NCBI GenBank assembly: GCA_045565285.1
Contig: JBJLFR010000007.1
Coordinates: 62,001 to 126,000, forward strand
Direction: 5' to 3'
Length of the DNA stretch: 64,000 bases
Source: CACIIZ01 sp045565285
Lineage (GTDB): Bacteria > Pseudomonadota > Alphaproteobacteria > Rhodobacterales > Rhodobacteraceae
Positions 8,177 to 17,427 of the stretch are shown here, one piece after another. Every line of letters begins with the position of its first letter. The stretch's first letter is position 1. The position numbers and the translations under genes were made by a program. The notes under the pieces are model-generated. The model had not been told where the DNA came from. It saw nothing but the letters and a program-made list of their open reading frames with translations, and searched no databases.

Positions 8177-9073
8177 TTATTTAAATTGTAGTTCTCTTAC
8201 ATCCCAGTAACCATCAGTTAATTTCAGTTTTTTATTAGTTTCGATAATATCAAAAATATTTTCGCCCTTATTAGTACTCGCAAAAATATCTGCACCTTTA
8301 TTTATTAATGCAAAAATTACCTTTGAGTTTCCATTCCATTTTGCCGCTTCGTGAAGTGGAGTTCTCCCCATTTCAATACCAGAATTAACCATACCACCAG
8401 CTTCTATAATTTCTATTATTACTCTGGGATCTTTATTCCATCCTGCTGCTCCATGAAGAGGTGAAATTCCATATCTAGTAAGAGCATTTGGATTAGCTCC
8501 GGACTTAAGTAATAATTTAATTTTTTCAAAAGATCCAAAAGGTGCTGTTAAGTGAAGAGATGTCCTTTTCATATCATCCTCTGCATTTATATTAGCTCCA
8601 AAAGCAATAAGTAATTTTACTATTTTCTCATTTTTATTAAATTTAGAACTATGAAGTGGAGACCATTTATTGCTATTTTTTGCATTAACATCTGCTCCAG
8701 CACGAATTAAAGTTTCCAATACCGAAGGGTTCCGGTTTCTTGATGCCGCATCATGTAGTGCAGTGCCCCCAGAAGCATTCCTTGCATCTATTTTTGATCC
8801 ACCTTGAATAAGTAATTTAATTACTTTTGGATCTTTACTGTAAAGGGAAGCTAAATGTAATGGGGTTCTACCCATAGTGTCTCTGACACTCGTACTTTGT
8901 CCTTCATTCAAGCAGGAAATGATTTGCTTTGAATTTACTTTTTCCCAGTATGGTTTAATTTCAAGAATTGGATTCCCATTAACCCATTTTTGGCATCCAT
9001 CGGCATCAGATAATACTGGTATTACAAACCAAAAAGCTATTGTTGATAATAATTTAAAATTTAAAAATTTCAT
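8177..9073 (-). CDS. Secreted ankyrin-repeat protein
   Basis: The N-terminus is a signal peptide (MKFLNFKLLSTIAFWFVIPVLS, residues 1-22), followed by a cysteine-bearing linker (DADGCQKWVNG and SCLNEG). About six ankyrin repeats follow from residue 65 to 280, each with the TPLHxAA and DPxVIKLLIxxGAxxNA pattern. Spacing is 34-37 residues, and several repeats have a KDP or RNP insertion before the second helix. Ankyrin repeats bind protein partners. No catalytic domain is attached. No partner is evident nearby, so the role is unknown. Periplasmic or cell-surface placement is inferred from the signal. Confidence 0.88.
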   Translation of the reverse strand: MKFLNFKLLSTIAFWFVIPVLSDADGCQKWVNGNPILEIKPYWEKVNSKQIISCLNEGQSTSVRDTMGRTPLHLASLYSKDPKVIKLLIQGGSKIDARNASGGTALHDAASRNRNPSVLETLIRAGADVNAKNSNKWSPLHSSKFNKNEKIVKLLIAFGANINAEDDMKRTSLHLTAPFGSFEKIKLLLKSGANPNALTRYGISPLHGAAGWNKDPRVIIEIIEAGGMVNSGIEMGRTPLHEAAKWNGNSKVIFALINKGADIFASTNKGENIFDIIETNKKLKLTDGYWDVRELQFK

Positions 9074-9215
9074 ATTAGAAGATAAATAGTACTTGAACTC
9101 CTTTAATAAACGTCAGAATTTTTAAAAACTTTATTATTTAAATATATAAATACAGAGTTAATCAAATAATTAAATTAAAAAAGTTGAAAAAAATTAATTG
9201 ATCATATATTATCGT

Positions 9216-9300
9216 CTACACCTCGGGGTGCTAATGCTGAGATGATATTTCAAACCCGTTGAACCTGAACCGATTAGTATCGGCGTAGGAAAGGCTTTAT
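9216..9300 (+). ncRNA. TPP (thiamine pyrophosphate) riboswitch, THI element
   Basis: The conserved blocks of the thi-box are all present in order: CGGGGTGC (9224-9231), GCTGAGAT (9236-9243), ACCCGTTGAACCTGAAC (9254-9270) and CGGCGTAGGAAA (9281-9292). Between the last two, CCGAT/ATCGG forms the P4/P5-type stem. It lies about 45 bases upstream of thiB, so it should repress thiamine-transporter expression when cytoplasmic TPP is high. No strong terminator follows. The AGG ribosome site near 9337-9339 suggests translational control. Confidence 0.95.
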
Positions 9301-9345
9301 CCTAAACTGCGACTGTACTTAATCATTAAATAAATAGGTTTTATA

Positions 9346-10332
9346 ATGATTATTAGAAAATTAATATTATATCTATTACTCCTACCAGTTATCTGTTCTG
9401 CAGAAACTACTTCAGTATTAACAATTTACGCCCCAGATTATTTTATTTCTGAGTGGGGGCCAGGTCCAAAAATAGAAGAGGCATTTGAGAAAAAATGTAA
9501 TTGTGATTTAAAATTTATTTCTGGGAATCCTTTGTCTAAATTGATGTTAGAGGGAAAATCTACAACCGCTGATATTTTGATTGGCTTAAGCTCTGATAAT
9601 ACATTGAAAGCCCGACAATTAAATTTACTAGATAATATAAATTTCGATTTTTCTTTACCACAACTTCCAATTAATTGGAAAGATTCCACTTTTTTACCTT
9701 TTGATTGGAGTTATGTTGCATTTATTTTTGATAATACTAAAATTAAAAATCCTCCAAAAACTTTTATTGAATTAGCTAATGATCCAAGGGATTATAAAAT
9801 TATTATTCAAGACCCAAGGACATCACCCTCAGGTTTAGCACTAGTATTATGGATAAAGTCGATATACGGGGAAGAAGCATTTGATGTTTGGTCAAAACTT
9901 TCATCCAAAATTTTAACAGTAACTAAAGGCTGGTCGGAGTCTTATGGTATGTTTACTTCAGGTGAAGCTGAGATGGTATTATCTTTTATTACATCCGAAG
10001 CTTATCATAAAATTGCGGAGAATGATAATACAAAAACTGCTCTTATAATGGATGAAGGGCACTATGTTTATGTTGAATTAGCTGCAAAAGTTTATAAAGA
10101 AGAAAATCAAGATTTATCTAATCAGTTTATGGAGTTCATACTAACACAAGAATTTCAAAAAATTATACCATTATATAATTGGTCTTTTCCCGTAAATCTA
10201 AGTGAAGAAAATTGGCCAAAAGGATTTCAAGATCTTCCTAAACCAAAAAAATCAATTTTTTTAAATGAAGAAAATTCAGCTGAAATTAAGAATTTTGCAA
10301 TTGAAGAATGGTTAAAAGCAATGACAAAATAA
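9346..10332 (+). CDS. thiB: ThiB, thiamine-binding periplasmic protein of the ABC importer
   Basis: This is the substrate-binding protein for thiamine/TPP uptake. A signal peptide (residues 1-19, ending PVICSA) is followed by the family's TIYAPDYFISEWGPGPKIEEAFEKKC segment (about residues 26-51). Later motifs LPFDWSYVAFIFD, DPRTSPSGLALVLW and KGWSESYGMFTSGEAEMVLS match ThiB. The length of 328 residues is normal. The TPP riboswitch upstream and thiP/thiQ downstream settle the specificity. The end overlaps thiP by 25 bases. Confidence 0.95.
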   Translation: MIIRKLILYLLLLPVICSAETTSVLTIYAPDYFISEWGPGPKIEEAFEKKCNCDLKFISGNPLSKLMLEGKSTTADILIGLSSDNTLKARQLNLLDNINFDFSLPQLPINWKDSTFLPFDWSYVAFIFDNTKIKNPPKTFIELANDPRDYKIIIQDPRTSPSGLALVLWIKSIYGEEAFDVWSKLSSKILTVTKGWSESYGMFTSGEAEMVLSFITSEAYHKIAENDNTKTALIMDEGHYVYVELAAKVYKEENQDLSNQFMEFILTQEFQKIIPLYNWSFPVNLSEENWPKGFQDLPKPKKSIFLNEENSAEIKNFAIEEWLKAMTK

Positions 10333-11879
10333 ATTTTTCAAATTTAACTTCATTTATAGCTATAGTTTTTATAATAGGACTAACTTTAGGATCGATATTT
10401 GTAGTTTTTATTTGGTCGAGGGATAATTTCTATCTACTCAATCCTTATGAGTTAAAGGTGCTATATTTCACGCTAAAACAAGCATTAATTTCATCTGTTT
10501 TAGTTTGTTTTTTATCTATTCCTATTTCTAAATCAATATTTAGGAATAATTTTAGGTTCAAAAGCACTCTTATAAAAATTTTAGGATTACCATTTATATT
10601 TCCAGTTGTCTCTGCAATTTTTAGTATTATCTTAATTTTTGGAAATAATGGATTTATAAATAACATACTTGAGATGTTAGGATTTTCCAAGGTTTCAATT
10701 TATGGATTAAAAGGAATAATAATAATAAATATTTTTTTCAATCTTCCACTAGCTATTAGATTTTTATTACTAGCATGGAAAGAAATACCTAATGAACAAT
10801 TAAAATTGGCAAAATCTCTCAATATAAAGTCAATTAACTATTTTAAATTAATAGAATTACCTATGCTTAGGGCAACATTGCCTGGAGCTATATGTATAAT
10901 TTTTTTAATTTGTATATCCAGTTTTTCGGTTGCTTTAACTCTGGGTGGTGGCCCAAATTCTACCACCTTAGAAGTAGCAATTTATCAAGCTTTAATTTTC
11001 GAGTTGGATTTTGCTAAAGCTTCTTCTTTAGCAGGTATCCAATTTTTGGTTTGTGGAAGTTTTGCAATGTTTATAATTTTTTTTGATAAAAAAAATACTT
11101 CATTTGCTTCAAATGAATTTAAAACTTTTGAAGTTAACTCTTTATATTTGGAAAAGAGTTTATTGGATTGGTTCTGGATCATATCTACAGTATTTTTTTT
11201 ACTTACTCCAATTTTGTTTTTAATTCTAACAGGGTTTTGGGGAATGTTTATTCTGCCCTCGACTATATATTTAGCAGCTCTTAATTCATTTATTTTGGCT
11301 ATATTTTCAGGTTTATTAGGAGTATGTATTGCTTTATCACTTTCTAATTTTTTAATAAATTTTAATTTGCATTCAAAATATGTTGAAATATTAAGTATTT
11401 TTATTTTAGCTACTTCTCCAATAGTAATGGGCACTGGTCTTTTTTTATTTTTAAGACCAATAATTACCCTTGAAATTCTGACTCCAATATTAATCATATT
11501 AATAAATGCTACTATGAGTTTGCCTTTTATGTTTCGCATTATATTTCCTGCTATAACTAAGGTTAATGATGATACTGGAAAATTATCAGATAGTTTAAAT
11601 ATTAAGGGATTTGATAGATTTAAACTAATTACTTTTCCTATAACTTTCCCAGCAATTTCCTTTTCTATGGGTTTAGGATGCGCATTATCAATGGGTGATT
11701 TAGGTGTTGTTACCCTATTCTCATTTGGTGATTTTCAAACTCTTCCACTAGCAATATTTCGTTTAATGACGTCTTACAGAATGGATTATGCTTTTAGTAG
11801 CTCAGTACTACTAATAATAATATGTTTTTCTTTATTTCAGTTATTTGATTCTTTAGGAAAATTTTATGCTTCGCGTTGA
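10308..11879 (+). CDS. thiP: ThiP, thiamine ABC transporter permease
   Basis: The product is a large inner-membrane permease of 523 residues with two fused MetI-like halves (about residues 15-255 and 280-520) and about 12 hydrophobic segments. Each half carries an EAA-type cytoplasmic loop: NEQLKLAKSLNIKSINYFKLIELPML and DDTGKLSDSLNIKGFDRFKLITFPI. The fused two-domain form is typical of ThiP. The ATG lies inside the end of thiB, and the end overlaps thiQ by 14 bases, so the three genes are translationally coupled. Confidence 0.94.
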   Translation: MVKSNDKINFSNLTSFIAIVFIIGLTLGSIFVVFIWSRDNFYLLNPYELKVLYFTLKQALISSVLVCFLSIPISKSIFRNNFRFKSTLIKILGLPFIFPVVSAIFSIILIFGNNGFINNILEMLGFSKVSIYGLKGIIIINIFFNLPLAIRFLLLAWKEIPNEQLKLAKSLNIKSINYFKLIELPMLRATLPGAICIIFLICISSFSVALTLGGGPNSTTLEVAIYQALIFELDFAKASSLAGIQFLVCGSFAMFIIFFDKKNTSFASNEFKTFEVNSLYLEKSLLDWFWIISTVFFLLTPILFLILTGFWGMFILPSTIYLAALNSFILAIFSGLLGVCIALSLSNFLINFNLHSKYVEILSIFILATSPIVMGTGLFLFLRPIITLEILTPILIILINATMSLPFMFRIIFPAITKVNDDTGKLSDSLNIKGFDRFKLITFPITFPAISFSMGLGCALSMGDLGVVTLFSFGDFQTLPLAIFRLMTSYRMDYAFSSSVLLIIICFSLFQLFDSLGKFYASR

Positions 11880-12561
11880 TGATTTAGTTATTAATTTAGA
11901 AAATTTCAGGTTAACTGCTGACTTCGAAATTAAAAAGGGTTCACATATCTCAATTGTTGGACCATCAGGTGCTGGCAAATCTACTTTTTTGAATGTTTTG
12001 GCAGGCTTTATTCCGCTCGCAGCTGGAAATATCGAATGGGATAAATCAGATATCACTCAATTAGAACCAGGACAAAGACCTATTAGTATTTTATTTCAAG
12101 ATTATAACTTATTTTCTCATCTTAATATCATTGAGAATGTTGCTATAGGTTTAACCCCCAATCTTAAAATGAATTCAATTCAATCAGAGATAGTTGATTC
12201 TGTCATAAATGAAGTAGGTTTGTCTAAATTTAAATTTCAAAAGCCTTCCCAGCTATCAGGCGGTCAAATGACTAGAGTTTCACTTGCAAGAGCGATGGTT
12301 AGATCTAAACCTATTTTATTATTAGATGAGGCATTTTCAGGTTTAGGCCCAGCTTTAAGATCTGAGATGATAAAACTAATAAAAAATCATGTAGTAAAAA
12401 AAAATATAACATTGTTAATGGTATCTCATCATATTAAAGATGTTGTTGAACTTAATCAAAAAGTTTTATTTGTAAGCGAAGGACAATTTACGAAACTGAT
12501 GAGTTTAAATGACTTTATAAATTCCTCAGATAAAAAAATAAGAGATTATATTGGTATTTAA
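11866..12561 (+). CDS. thiQ: ThiQ, thiamine ABC transporter ATPase
   Basis: The 231-residue ABC ATPase powers thiamine import with ThiBP. It shows Walker A GPSGAGKST (residues 32-40), a Q-loop (ILFQDYNLFSHL), the signature LSGGQMTRVSLARA, Walker B ILLLDEAFSGLG and the H-loop MVSHH. The short length, without a C-terminal regulatory domain, matches ThiQ. It ends 3 bases from the stop of the opposing protease gene. Confidence 0.95.
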   Translation: MLRVDDLVINLENFRLTADFEIKKGSHISIVGPSGAGKSTFLNVLAGFIPLAAGNIEWDKSDITQLEPGQRPISILFQDYNLFSHLNIIENVAIGLTPNLKMNSIQSEIVDSVINEVGLSKFKFQKPSQLSGGQMTRVSLARAMVRSKPILLLDEAFSGLGPALRSEMIKLIKNHVVKKNITLLMVSHHIKDVVELNQKVLFVSEGQFTKLMSLNDFINSSDKKIRDYIGI

Positions 12562-12564
12562 TAA

Positions 12565-13179
12565 TTAATTAGATAATTGTAATTTTAGATAATTATTAGT
12601 TATCTCGTATTTGAAATTTTTATTCAGTAAATCAAGACCTAATAATGAAATTCTTGGACCTTCAAAATCATTGGCAGCTACTAGAAAAGATATTTCACCT
12701 AAACTATGTTTAAATAGCTGCACTTTTTGAAAGATGACTTCATTCGCAACAACTATTCCATTAGCAGTTTCCAATATTATTTCAGTTGGTGAAAATATAT
12801 GGTTATTTTCAAGTAGCTTAAAATCTTTTTTTGCTAAAAGCGATCTAGTTGCTCCCGTATCAACTAAAAAAATAAATTCCAAATTATTTATAATTAAAGG
12901 TAAATAAAAATGTCCATCTTCAAACTTTTCAATTGTTATGCTGTTTTCATTTTTAATGATATATTTGTAATTCTCCTTATGCATAGAAATTTTTATGTCA
13001 TCCCATAAATAATATGAGACTAGTACTGCAAAAAAAATTATACCCCAAATACACAAATTCTGTATGTTTTTATTAAGATCTTTTTTGAATGACAAAAGTA
13101 AAGTTGCCATTAAAAATAGAAGGATTACTATGAGATAAATCAAATAAGAAAAATTGAAATTGAAATTTGATATTCCCAT
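12565..13179 (-). CDS. Membrane-anchored retropepsin-like aspartic protease (clan AA)
   Basis: Two hydrophobic segments (about residues 11-30 and 42-59) are followed by a single aspartic-protease domain. The catalytic motif is FLVDTGATRSLLA (D107-T-G). Next come the expected ILETANGIVVANEVIF flap region and GEISFLVAANDFEGPRISLLGLDLLNKNFKYEI, with the family's hGLDLL segment. Bacterial one-lobed proteins of this type (TIGR02281-like) probably act as dimers. The active site would face the periplasm if the N-terminus is cytoplasmic. The substrate is unknown. The length of 204 residues is normal for the group. Confidence 0.88.
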   Translation of the reverse strand: MGISNFNFNFSYLIYLIVILLFLMATLLLSFKKDLNKNIQNLCIWGIIFFAVLVSYYLWDDIKISMHKENYKYIIKNENSITIEKFEDGHFYLPLIINNLEFIFLVDTGATRSLLAKKDFKLLENNHIFSPTEIILETANGIVVANEVIFQKVQLFKHSLGEISFLVAANDFEGPRISLLGLDLLNKNFKYEITNNYLKLQLSN

Positions 13180-13340
13180 ACTAATAGATCACGTTAACAA
13201 AACTTTTTATAATTTAGTTTAACATTAAACTAAAATTCTTATCAATTTTTTTTTTTGACTAGTATTTATTTATTATCTCTGTTAATACATCATAGTGTGT
13301 TTTTAATTTTTTTAAACAGTATATGTAGTGGATAAATATA

Positions 13341-14312
13341 TTGGCTAAATCTCCAGATATAAATCTGATGAAAGAAGCTAAAAAATCACTTAGTGGTAGA
13401 ATTGTTTCAACTCCAGTATTAGAATTAAATGGTAGCAAGATTTCCCCATTTTTACCTAAAGGTTCAAATGTAAGAATGAAAATGGAGCTTTTTCAACACA
13501 CTGGCTCTTTTAAATCTAGAGGAGTTTTACTTGCCCTTGATAAATTAAGCAAAAAACAAAAAGAAAAAGGAGTAGTAGCAGTAAGTGCGGGAAATCATGC
13601 ATTAGCCGTATCATGGGCATCTAAATCTTCAGGAGTAAATGCTAAAGTTGTTATGTTAGAAACATCTGATCCTTCAAGGATACAAGGGTGTAAAGATCAT
13701 GGAGCAGAAGTAATTCTATGTGGAGATGTCAAGAATGCTTTTTCTAAAATGGAAGAAATTGCATTATCAGAAAATAGAACAATCTTACAACCTTTTGATT
13801 CAGAGAGCATGGTATTAGGTTCAGCATCATGTGGTCTTGAAATAATAGAGAATTTTCCAGAACTTGATGTTGCTATTGTTCCAATTGGGGGCGGGGGTTT
13901 AATTGCAGGAATTGCTTCAGCAATTAAGAAATCAAAACCTTCTACAGTGATATATGGGGTAGAGCCTGAAGGTGCTGATTCAATGTATAGGAGTTTTCAA
14001 AATGAAAAACCTATAAAACTTGGGAAAGTGGAAACTATTGCTGATAGTTTAGGTTCTCCAATGGCAATGGAATATTCTTTTGGAGTTGTTCATGAATTTG
14101 TGGATGCTGTGGTCAGAGTTAAAGACGACGAACTAATAGCTGCTCTTAAATTAATGCGTGATAGGTTAAATCTAATCGTAGAACCAGCATGCGTAGCATC
14201 CTTAGCTGGTTTATTAGGACCATTAAAACAATTAGTTGTTGGAAAGGCTATTTCAATTATTGCTTGTGGATCAAATATCTCATTTGATAGCTATAAAAAA
14301 TTGATAAAATAA
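13341..14312 (+). CDS. Threonine/serine dehydratase (PLP fold type II)
   Basis: The catalytic-domain-only protein of 323 residues has the PLP lysine K58 in QHTGSFKSRGVL, SAGNHALAVSWAS for substrate/phosphate binding, the glycine loop PIGGGGLIAG and the C-terminal serine-type ACGSNISF. It would deaminate L-threonine or L-serine to the 2-oxo acid. Lacking the C-terminal ACT domain, it resembles catabolic TdcB or serine racemase-like enzymes more than IlvA. The start is a TTG at 13341, since no ATG occurs upstream in frame. An ATG at residue 10 is the alternative. Confidence 0.88.
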   Translation: MAKSPDINLMKEAKKSLSGRIVSTPVLELNGSKISPFLPKGSNVRMKMELFQHTGSFKSRGVLLALDKLSKKQKEKGVVAVSAGNHALAVSWASKSSGVNAKVVMLETSDPSRIQGCKDHGAEVILCGDVKNAFSKMEEIALSENRTILQPFDSESMVLGSASCGLEIIENFPELDVAIVPIGGGGLIAGIASAIKKSKPSTVIYGVEPEGADSMYRSFQNEKPIKLGKVETIADSLGSPMAMEYSFGVVHEFVDAVVRVKDDELIAALKLMRDRLNLIVEPACVASLAGLLGPLKQLVVGKAISIIACGSNISFDSYKKLIK

Positions 14313-14403
14313 TAAGCTAGAATAAAAAATAATTATTTGCCAATTTTTAATACGATTTTAAATTAATAATTTTTATCTAAGATTAATTAAAAGGGGCAAA
14401 ATT

Positions 14404-15214
14404 GTGAATTTAATAAATAAAAATATTGTTATAACGGGTGAGGCCAGTGGTTTAGGTAAAGCTTTAGCTTTAGAATTTTTGTAAAAACTCCTAATATTTT
14501 ACTTTCAGATATAAATCAAAAAAAATTAAAAAAAACAGCCAATGACTTAAACTGCTCATTACAATTTTGTGATGTTTCAAAAGAAAAAGATAAACATAAC
14601 CTGATAGAAGTAGCAAAAAAAAATTTGGTCATATAAGTCTATTTTGTTCTAATGCTAGAGTTGTTTCAAATTCAAAAAGAATAAATAACATTGAGCAAAA
14701 TGAAAGCTGGGAAAACACATGGAGTATAAATTTAATATCACACATATATGCGGTCAGATATGCTTTACCTCATATGATTAAAAGGAAAAAGGGTTATTTT
14801 TTGCAAATTATTTCAACAGCTTCCTTTCTTACGCGCATAGGTGACTCTGCCTATTCTGCTACCAAAAGTGGGGCATTAAGTTTTGAATAGTCATTAGCAA
14901 TTAGTAATAACCATTTAGTAATTAAGGTTTCAGCTGTGTGCTCTCAATATATTGGAACTCCAATGTTAGGTTTTAATCAAAATAAAATAAATGAAACAAA
15001 AAATCTTTTATTACCTTAAACTGTAGCCAGTAGAATTATAAAAGGAGTAGTTTTAGAAAAATTCCTAATACCCACAGACTACCAAACAAATAATTTTTTT
15101 AGAAAGAAAAGTAAAAATTATGAAAATTGGATATTCGGAATGCAGAAATTAAACAAAAAAATTTTAAATGAGACAGGGGAAATGAAAATTGGCAGTGTGC
15201 ATAAATTTATTTAA
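14404..15214 (+). pseudogene. Decayed short-chain dehydrogenase/reductase (SDR) gene
   Basis: A ribosome site (AAAAGGGG) and a GTG at 14404 open a frame encoding the Rossmann motif VITGEASGLGKALA. The frame stops at 14482. The SDR sequence then continues one frame over (VKTPNILLSDINQ, FCDVSKEKDK), shifts again at a run of nine A's (14615-14623), and resumes as FGHISLFCSNARVV. Later come NTWSINLISHIYAV, IISTASF and the active-site YSATKSGALSF. In-frame stops at 14888-14890 (TAG) and 15017-15019 (TAA) interrupt the rest. Two frameshifts plus two nonsense codons make a functional product implausible unless the read is faulty. Confidence 0.9.
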
Positions 15215-15263
15215 TATTTTTAAATATTAAATACCGTTTTGAGGAGAATAGATTGAAGATTAA

Positions 15264-15731
15264 CTAGTCCATATATTTATTTGAGTTTAGTTTTTGTTTT
15301 ATACCTTCAATAATTTTATCAACTTTTTTTGTATCTGATTTTGTTTTTTCTATTAATGAAGCTAGTTTTTCAATTTCATTAGTTAATTCTTGACTTTGAT
15401 TATTCGAATCTATTAATCGAAGTTGTGTTTTTTTTATTATTGCAGACAAAGCAACATTTTTTTCTATTAGTTGTAAAAAATTAAACTTTGGAATAAAACT
15501 CGCAAAAACGTTTTGTTTACCAGTTTTAGCAGTAACAGTCCTTTTGGTTCCTAATATAATAGATGATTCTCCAAAAATTTCACTCTCACTAATTTCATTT
15601 AGTTTAAGTCCTTCTGGTGTATAAAGTTCAACTATTCCTTCTTTTATAAGGTAAACTCCATTAGATTCATCCCCAGCTGAATAAATTACTTCGTAAGGTT
15701 TCCAATTTATGTTCTTTTGAACCAAAGCCAT
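15264..15731 (-). CDS. Cyclic nucleotide-binding (CNBD) protein with C-terminal helix
   Basis: The 155-residue protein has a cAMP/cGMP-binding beta-barrel at residues 12-95. The phosphate-binding cassette is EIFGESSIILGTKRTVTA (Glu and Arg as in true binders). No DNA-binding helix-turn-helix follows. Instead there is a charged, probably coiled helix (residues 100-150, rich in K, E and N). It would act as a cAMP sensor or scaffold rather than a Crp-type regulator. A class III cyclase lies 6 kb away. A related CNBD protein is at 19075. Confidence 0.85.
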   Translation of the reverse strand: MALVQKNINWKPYEVIYSAGDESNGVYLIKEGIVELYTPEGLKLNEISESEIFGESSIILGTKRTVTAKTGKQNVFASFIPKFNFLQLIEKNVALSAIIKKTQLRLIDSNNQSQELTNEIEKLASLIEKTKSDTKKVDKIIEGIKQKLNSNKYMD

Positions 15732-15788
15732 GAGTTTAGGATAATTAATTTATTATTTTTTTCAAACTTATATTATAATTTTTATATT

Positions 15789-17351
15789 TTAAAATAACCA
15801 ATCTTTTCCATTTGGAGTTGATATATAGTTTGGCCATCCATAATGAATTGGAGGACTATAATCACAAAGTGGTTGTATCCAATTATCCCCATTTATTCCA
15901 CCTTTTGTCCTTTTTTTGAATTCTTTTTTTGCATCTTTCAATAATTTTGGGTTTTTTAACATTTTTAAAAAGGACAATGCGATTGTTTTTGATGCAGTAA
16001 AAATCATTGGGTTAATAGTTTCGGGTATTCCTCCAAGTGCATTCATTACCCAATTAGGATAATATTCATTTTTAGCTGAAGCTAACATAGGTCTACCTAT
16101 GTAGAGCCTTGCCGTTGGAGTATGCCAGCACATTTCTGTATAATCATCAGATGTAAAATTATTTTGTGATGGTGGTAGATATTTACGAATGATTGAATCA
16201 GCTTTTTTTGGGTGAATAATTTCAGAAATTTCTTTTAAAAATGGATTCTTAACACTTTCAAGTCCCAGATTTTTTCTAATTTCATTTGCTAATTTCTTTG
16301 CATCTTGCCCCCATTTTGGTGGACCTACTTGTTTTAAGCTTTCAAATACAATATTTGAAATTGTATGATTTGGAATTCCAGGTCTTGATTTAGATACCCA
16401 ATGTTTTGTGTAAGAACAATTTGTCATTTTTGCTGCTGAATGAGCATTTCTATCCAGAAAACTTATTACTTTATCAGCTTCATCTAATGTTGAAACTCTT
16501 ATCATATATTGTAATTCAGCTTTTTTTGCAGGTAAATTATCTGCAGTCGCCTGACCTGAAGTTAATATAATCTCATTCATTGACCAACTTCTTGAGTGAG
16601 GCAACATCGTATCTCTTAAATTTCTAGAGCTATTATACATTTGTATAAGTGCTTCATCGGCACTTGGCAATCTAACCTCAGCATGTGATTGAGGAATAGG
16701 AGTAAAACTATTGTTATTCTTTTTTAACCAATTTGCTGCATTTTTACATTCAAATCTATATATTAAAGCATAAGCAGCTCCACAATGAATGTCCCATCTT
16801 ACCGTATTACACCATGGTAGCATATAACATGGGTGAAAACTTATCATGGCATCAATATTATCATAATAACCTTTGGCAGCATGTATGGGTTTGGAACCTC
16901 TTAATTTTTCGGCAGGCTCGCCTGTAAAAAAAAGTTTGCCTGGAATATTATATTTTTCCATTACAGCCTTTGTAGCTAATAGTCCTCCTAATGCACTTAT
17001 ACCCAAGGCAGAATGTGGATCAGTGTGTCCACTGGCATGTTCGGATAAACCAGCTCTGGGTTTTTTAAAAGGTACAGCATCTTGGCATTGTCCTGGTACG
17101 GCATCATATTCTGCATATGTGGCAAGTGTTGGACCTGAACCATTTTCCCATTCTGCACAAAAAGCTGTAGGCATACCTGCAGAAGCTTCCTCAACTTTGA
17201 AATTATTATTTTTTAAAATTTCTATATACAGTTTTGAAGATTCATATTCTCGCCAGGCTGGTTCAGCTAAATTCCATATAACTTTATTCCAATTTGATAG
17301 TTTTTTTGTATTGTTATCAACCCAACTTGAAATATATTTATATTCTTGCAT
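15789..17351 (-). CDS. M20-family amidohydrolase (AbgB-like)
   Basis: The product is a metallopeptidase-fold hydrolase of about 520 residues. Features are WNLAEPAWREYESS (the usual N-terminal WxxxEP/LGxxE segment), ATYAEYDAVPG, and the metal-binding HASGHTDPHSALGISA near residue 115. GKLFFTGEPAEKLRGSKP follows with the catalytic glutamate, then MISFHPCYMLP and the late SDDYTEMCWHTP. The family splits amide bonds, as in p-aminobenzoyl-glutamate or indole-acetyl amino acids. The actual substrate is unknown. I choose the ATG at 17351 (MQEYKYISSW). A TTG nine codons earlier is the alternative. Confidence 0.85.
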   Translation of the reverse strand: MQEYKYISSWVDNNTKKLSNWNKVIWNLAEPAWREYESSKLYIEILKNNNFKVEEASAGMPTAFCAEWENGSGPTLATYAEYDAVPGQCQDAVPFKKPRAGLSEHASGHTDPHSALGISALGGLLATKAVMEKYNIPGKLFFTGEPAEKLRGSKPIHAAKGYYDNIDAMISFHPCYMLPWCNTVRWDIHCGAAYALIYRFECKNAANWLKKNNNSFTPIPQSHAEVRLPSADEALIQMYNSSRNLRDTMLPHSRSWSMNEIILTSGQATADNLPAKKAELQYMIRVSTLDEADKVISFLDRNAHSAAKMTNCSYTKHWVSKSRPGIPNHTISNIVFESLKQVGPPKWGQDAKKLANEIRKNLGLESVKNPFLKEISEIIHPKKADSIIRKYLPPSQNNFTSDDYTEMCWHTPTARLYIGRPMLASAKNEYYPNWVMNALGGIPETINPMIFTASKTIALSFLKMLKNPKLLKDAKKEFKKRTKGGINGDNWIQPLCDYSPPIHYGWPNYISTPNGKDWLF

Positions 17352-17427
17352 ATTCAATTTTATACTTATCCTTTTCAATTAAGAAAATAATTTTCATTCT
17401 TTTTACTAAAAATAGTAAGAAATAGAT

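Noticed and set aside
10985..11539. Open minus-strand frame of 184 codons inside thiP
   Set aside because: It lies wholly antisense to a well-supported permease, has no ribosome site and no recognisable motif, so it is a shadow frame.
14313..15263. Insertion element or phage remnant in the gene-poor stretch
   Set aside because: No transposase, integrase or terminal repeats are visible. The content is explained by a decayed SDR gene.
16873..17382. Open plus-strand frame of 169 codons opposite the M20 amidohydrolase
   Set aside because: It is antisense to a clearly conserved coding sequence and resembles no family. Its openness follows from codon bias on the other strand.
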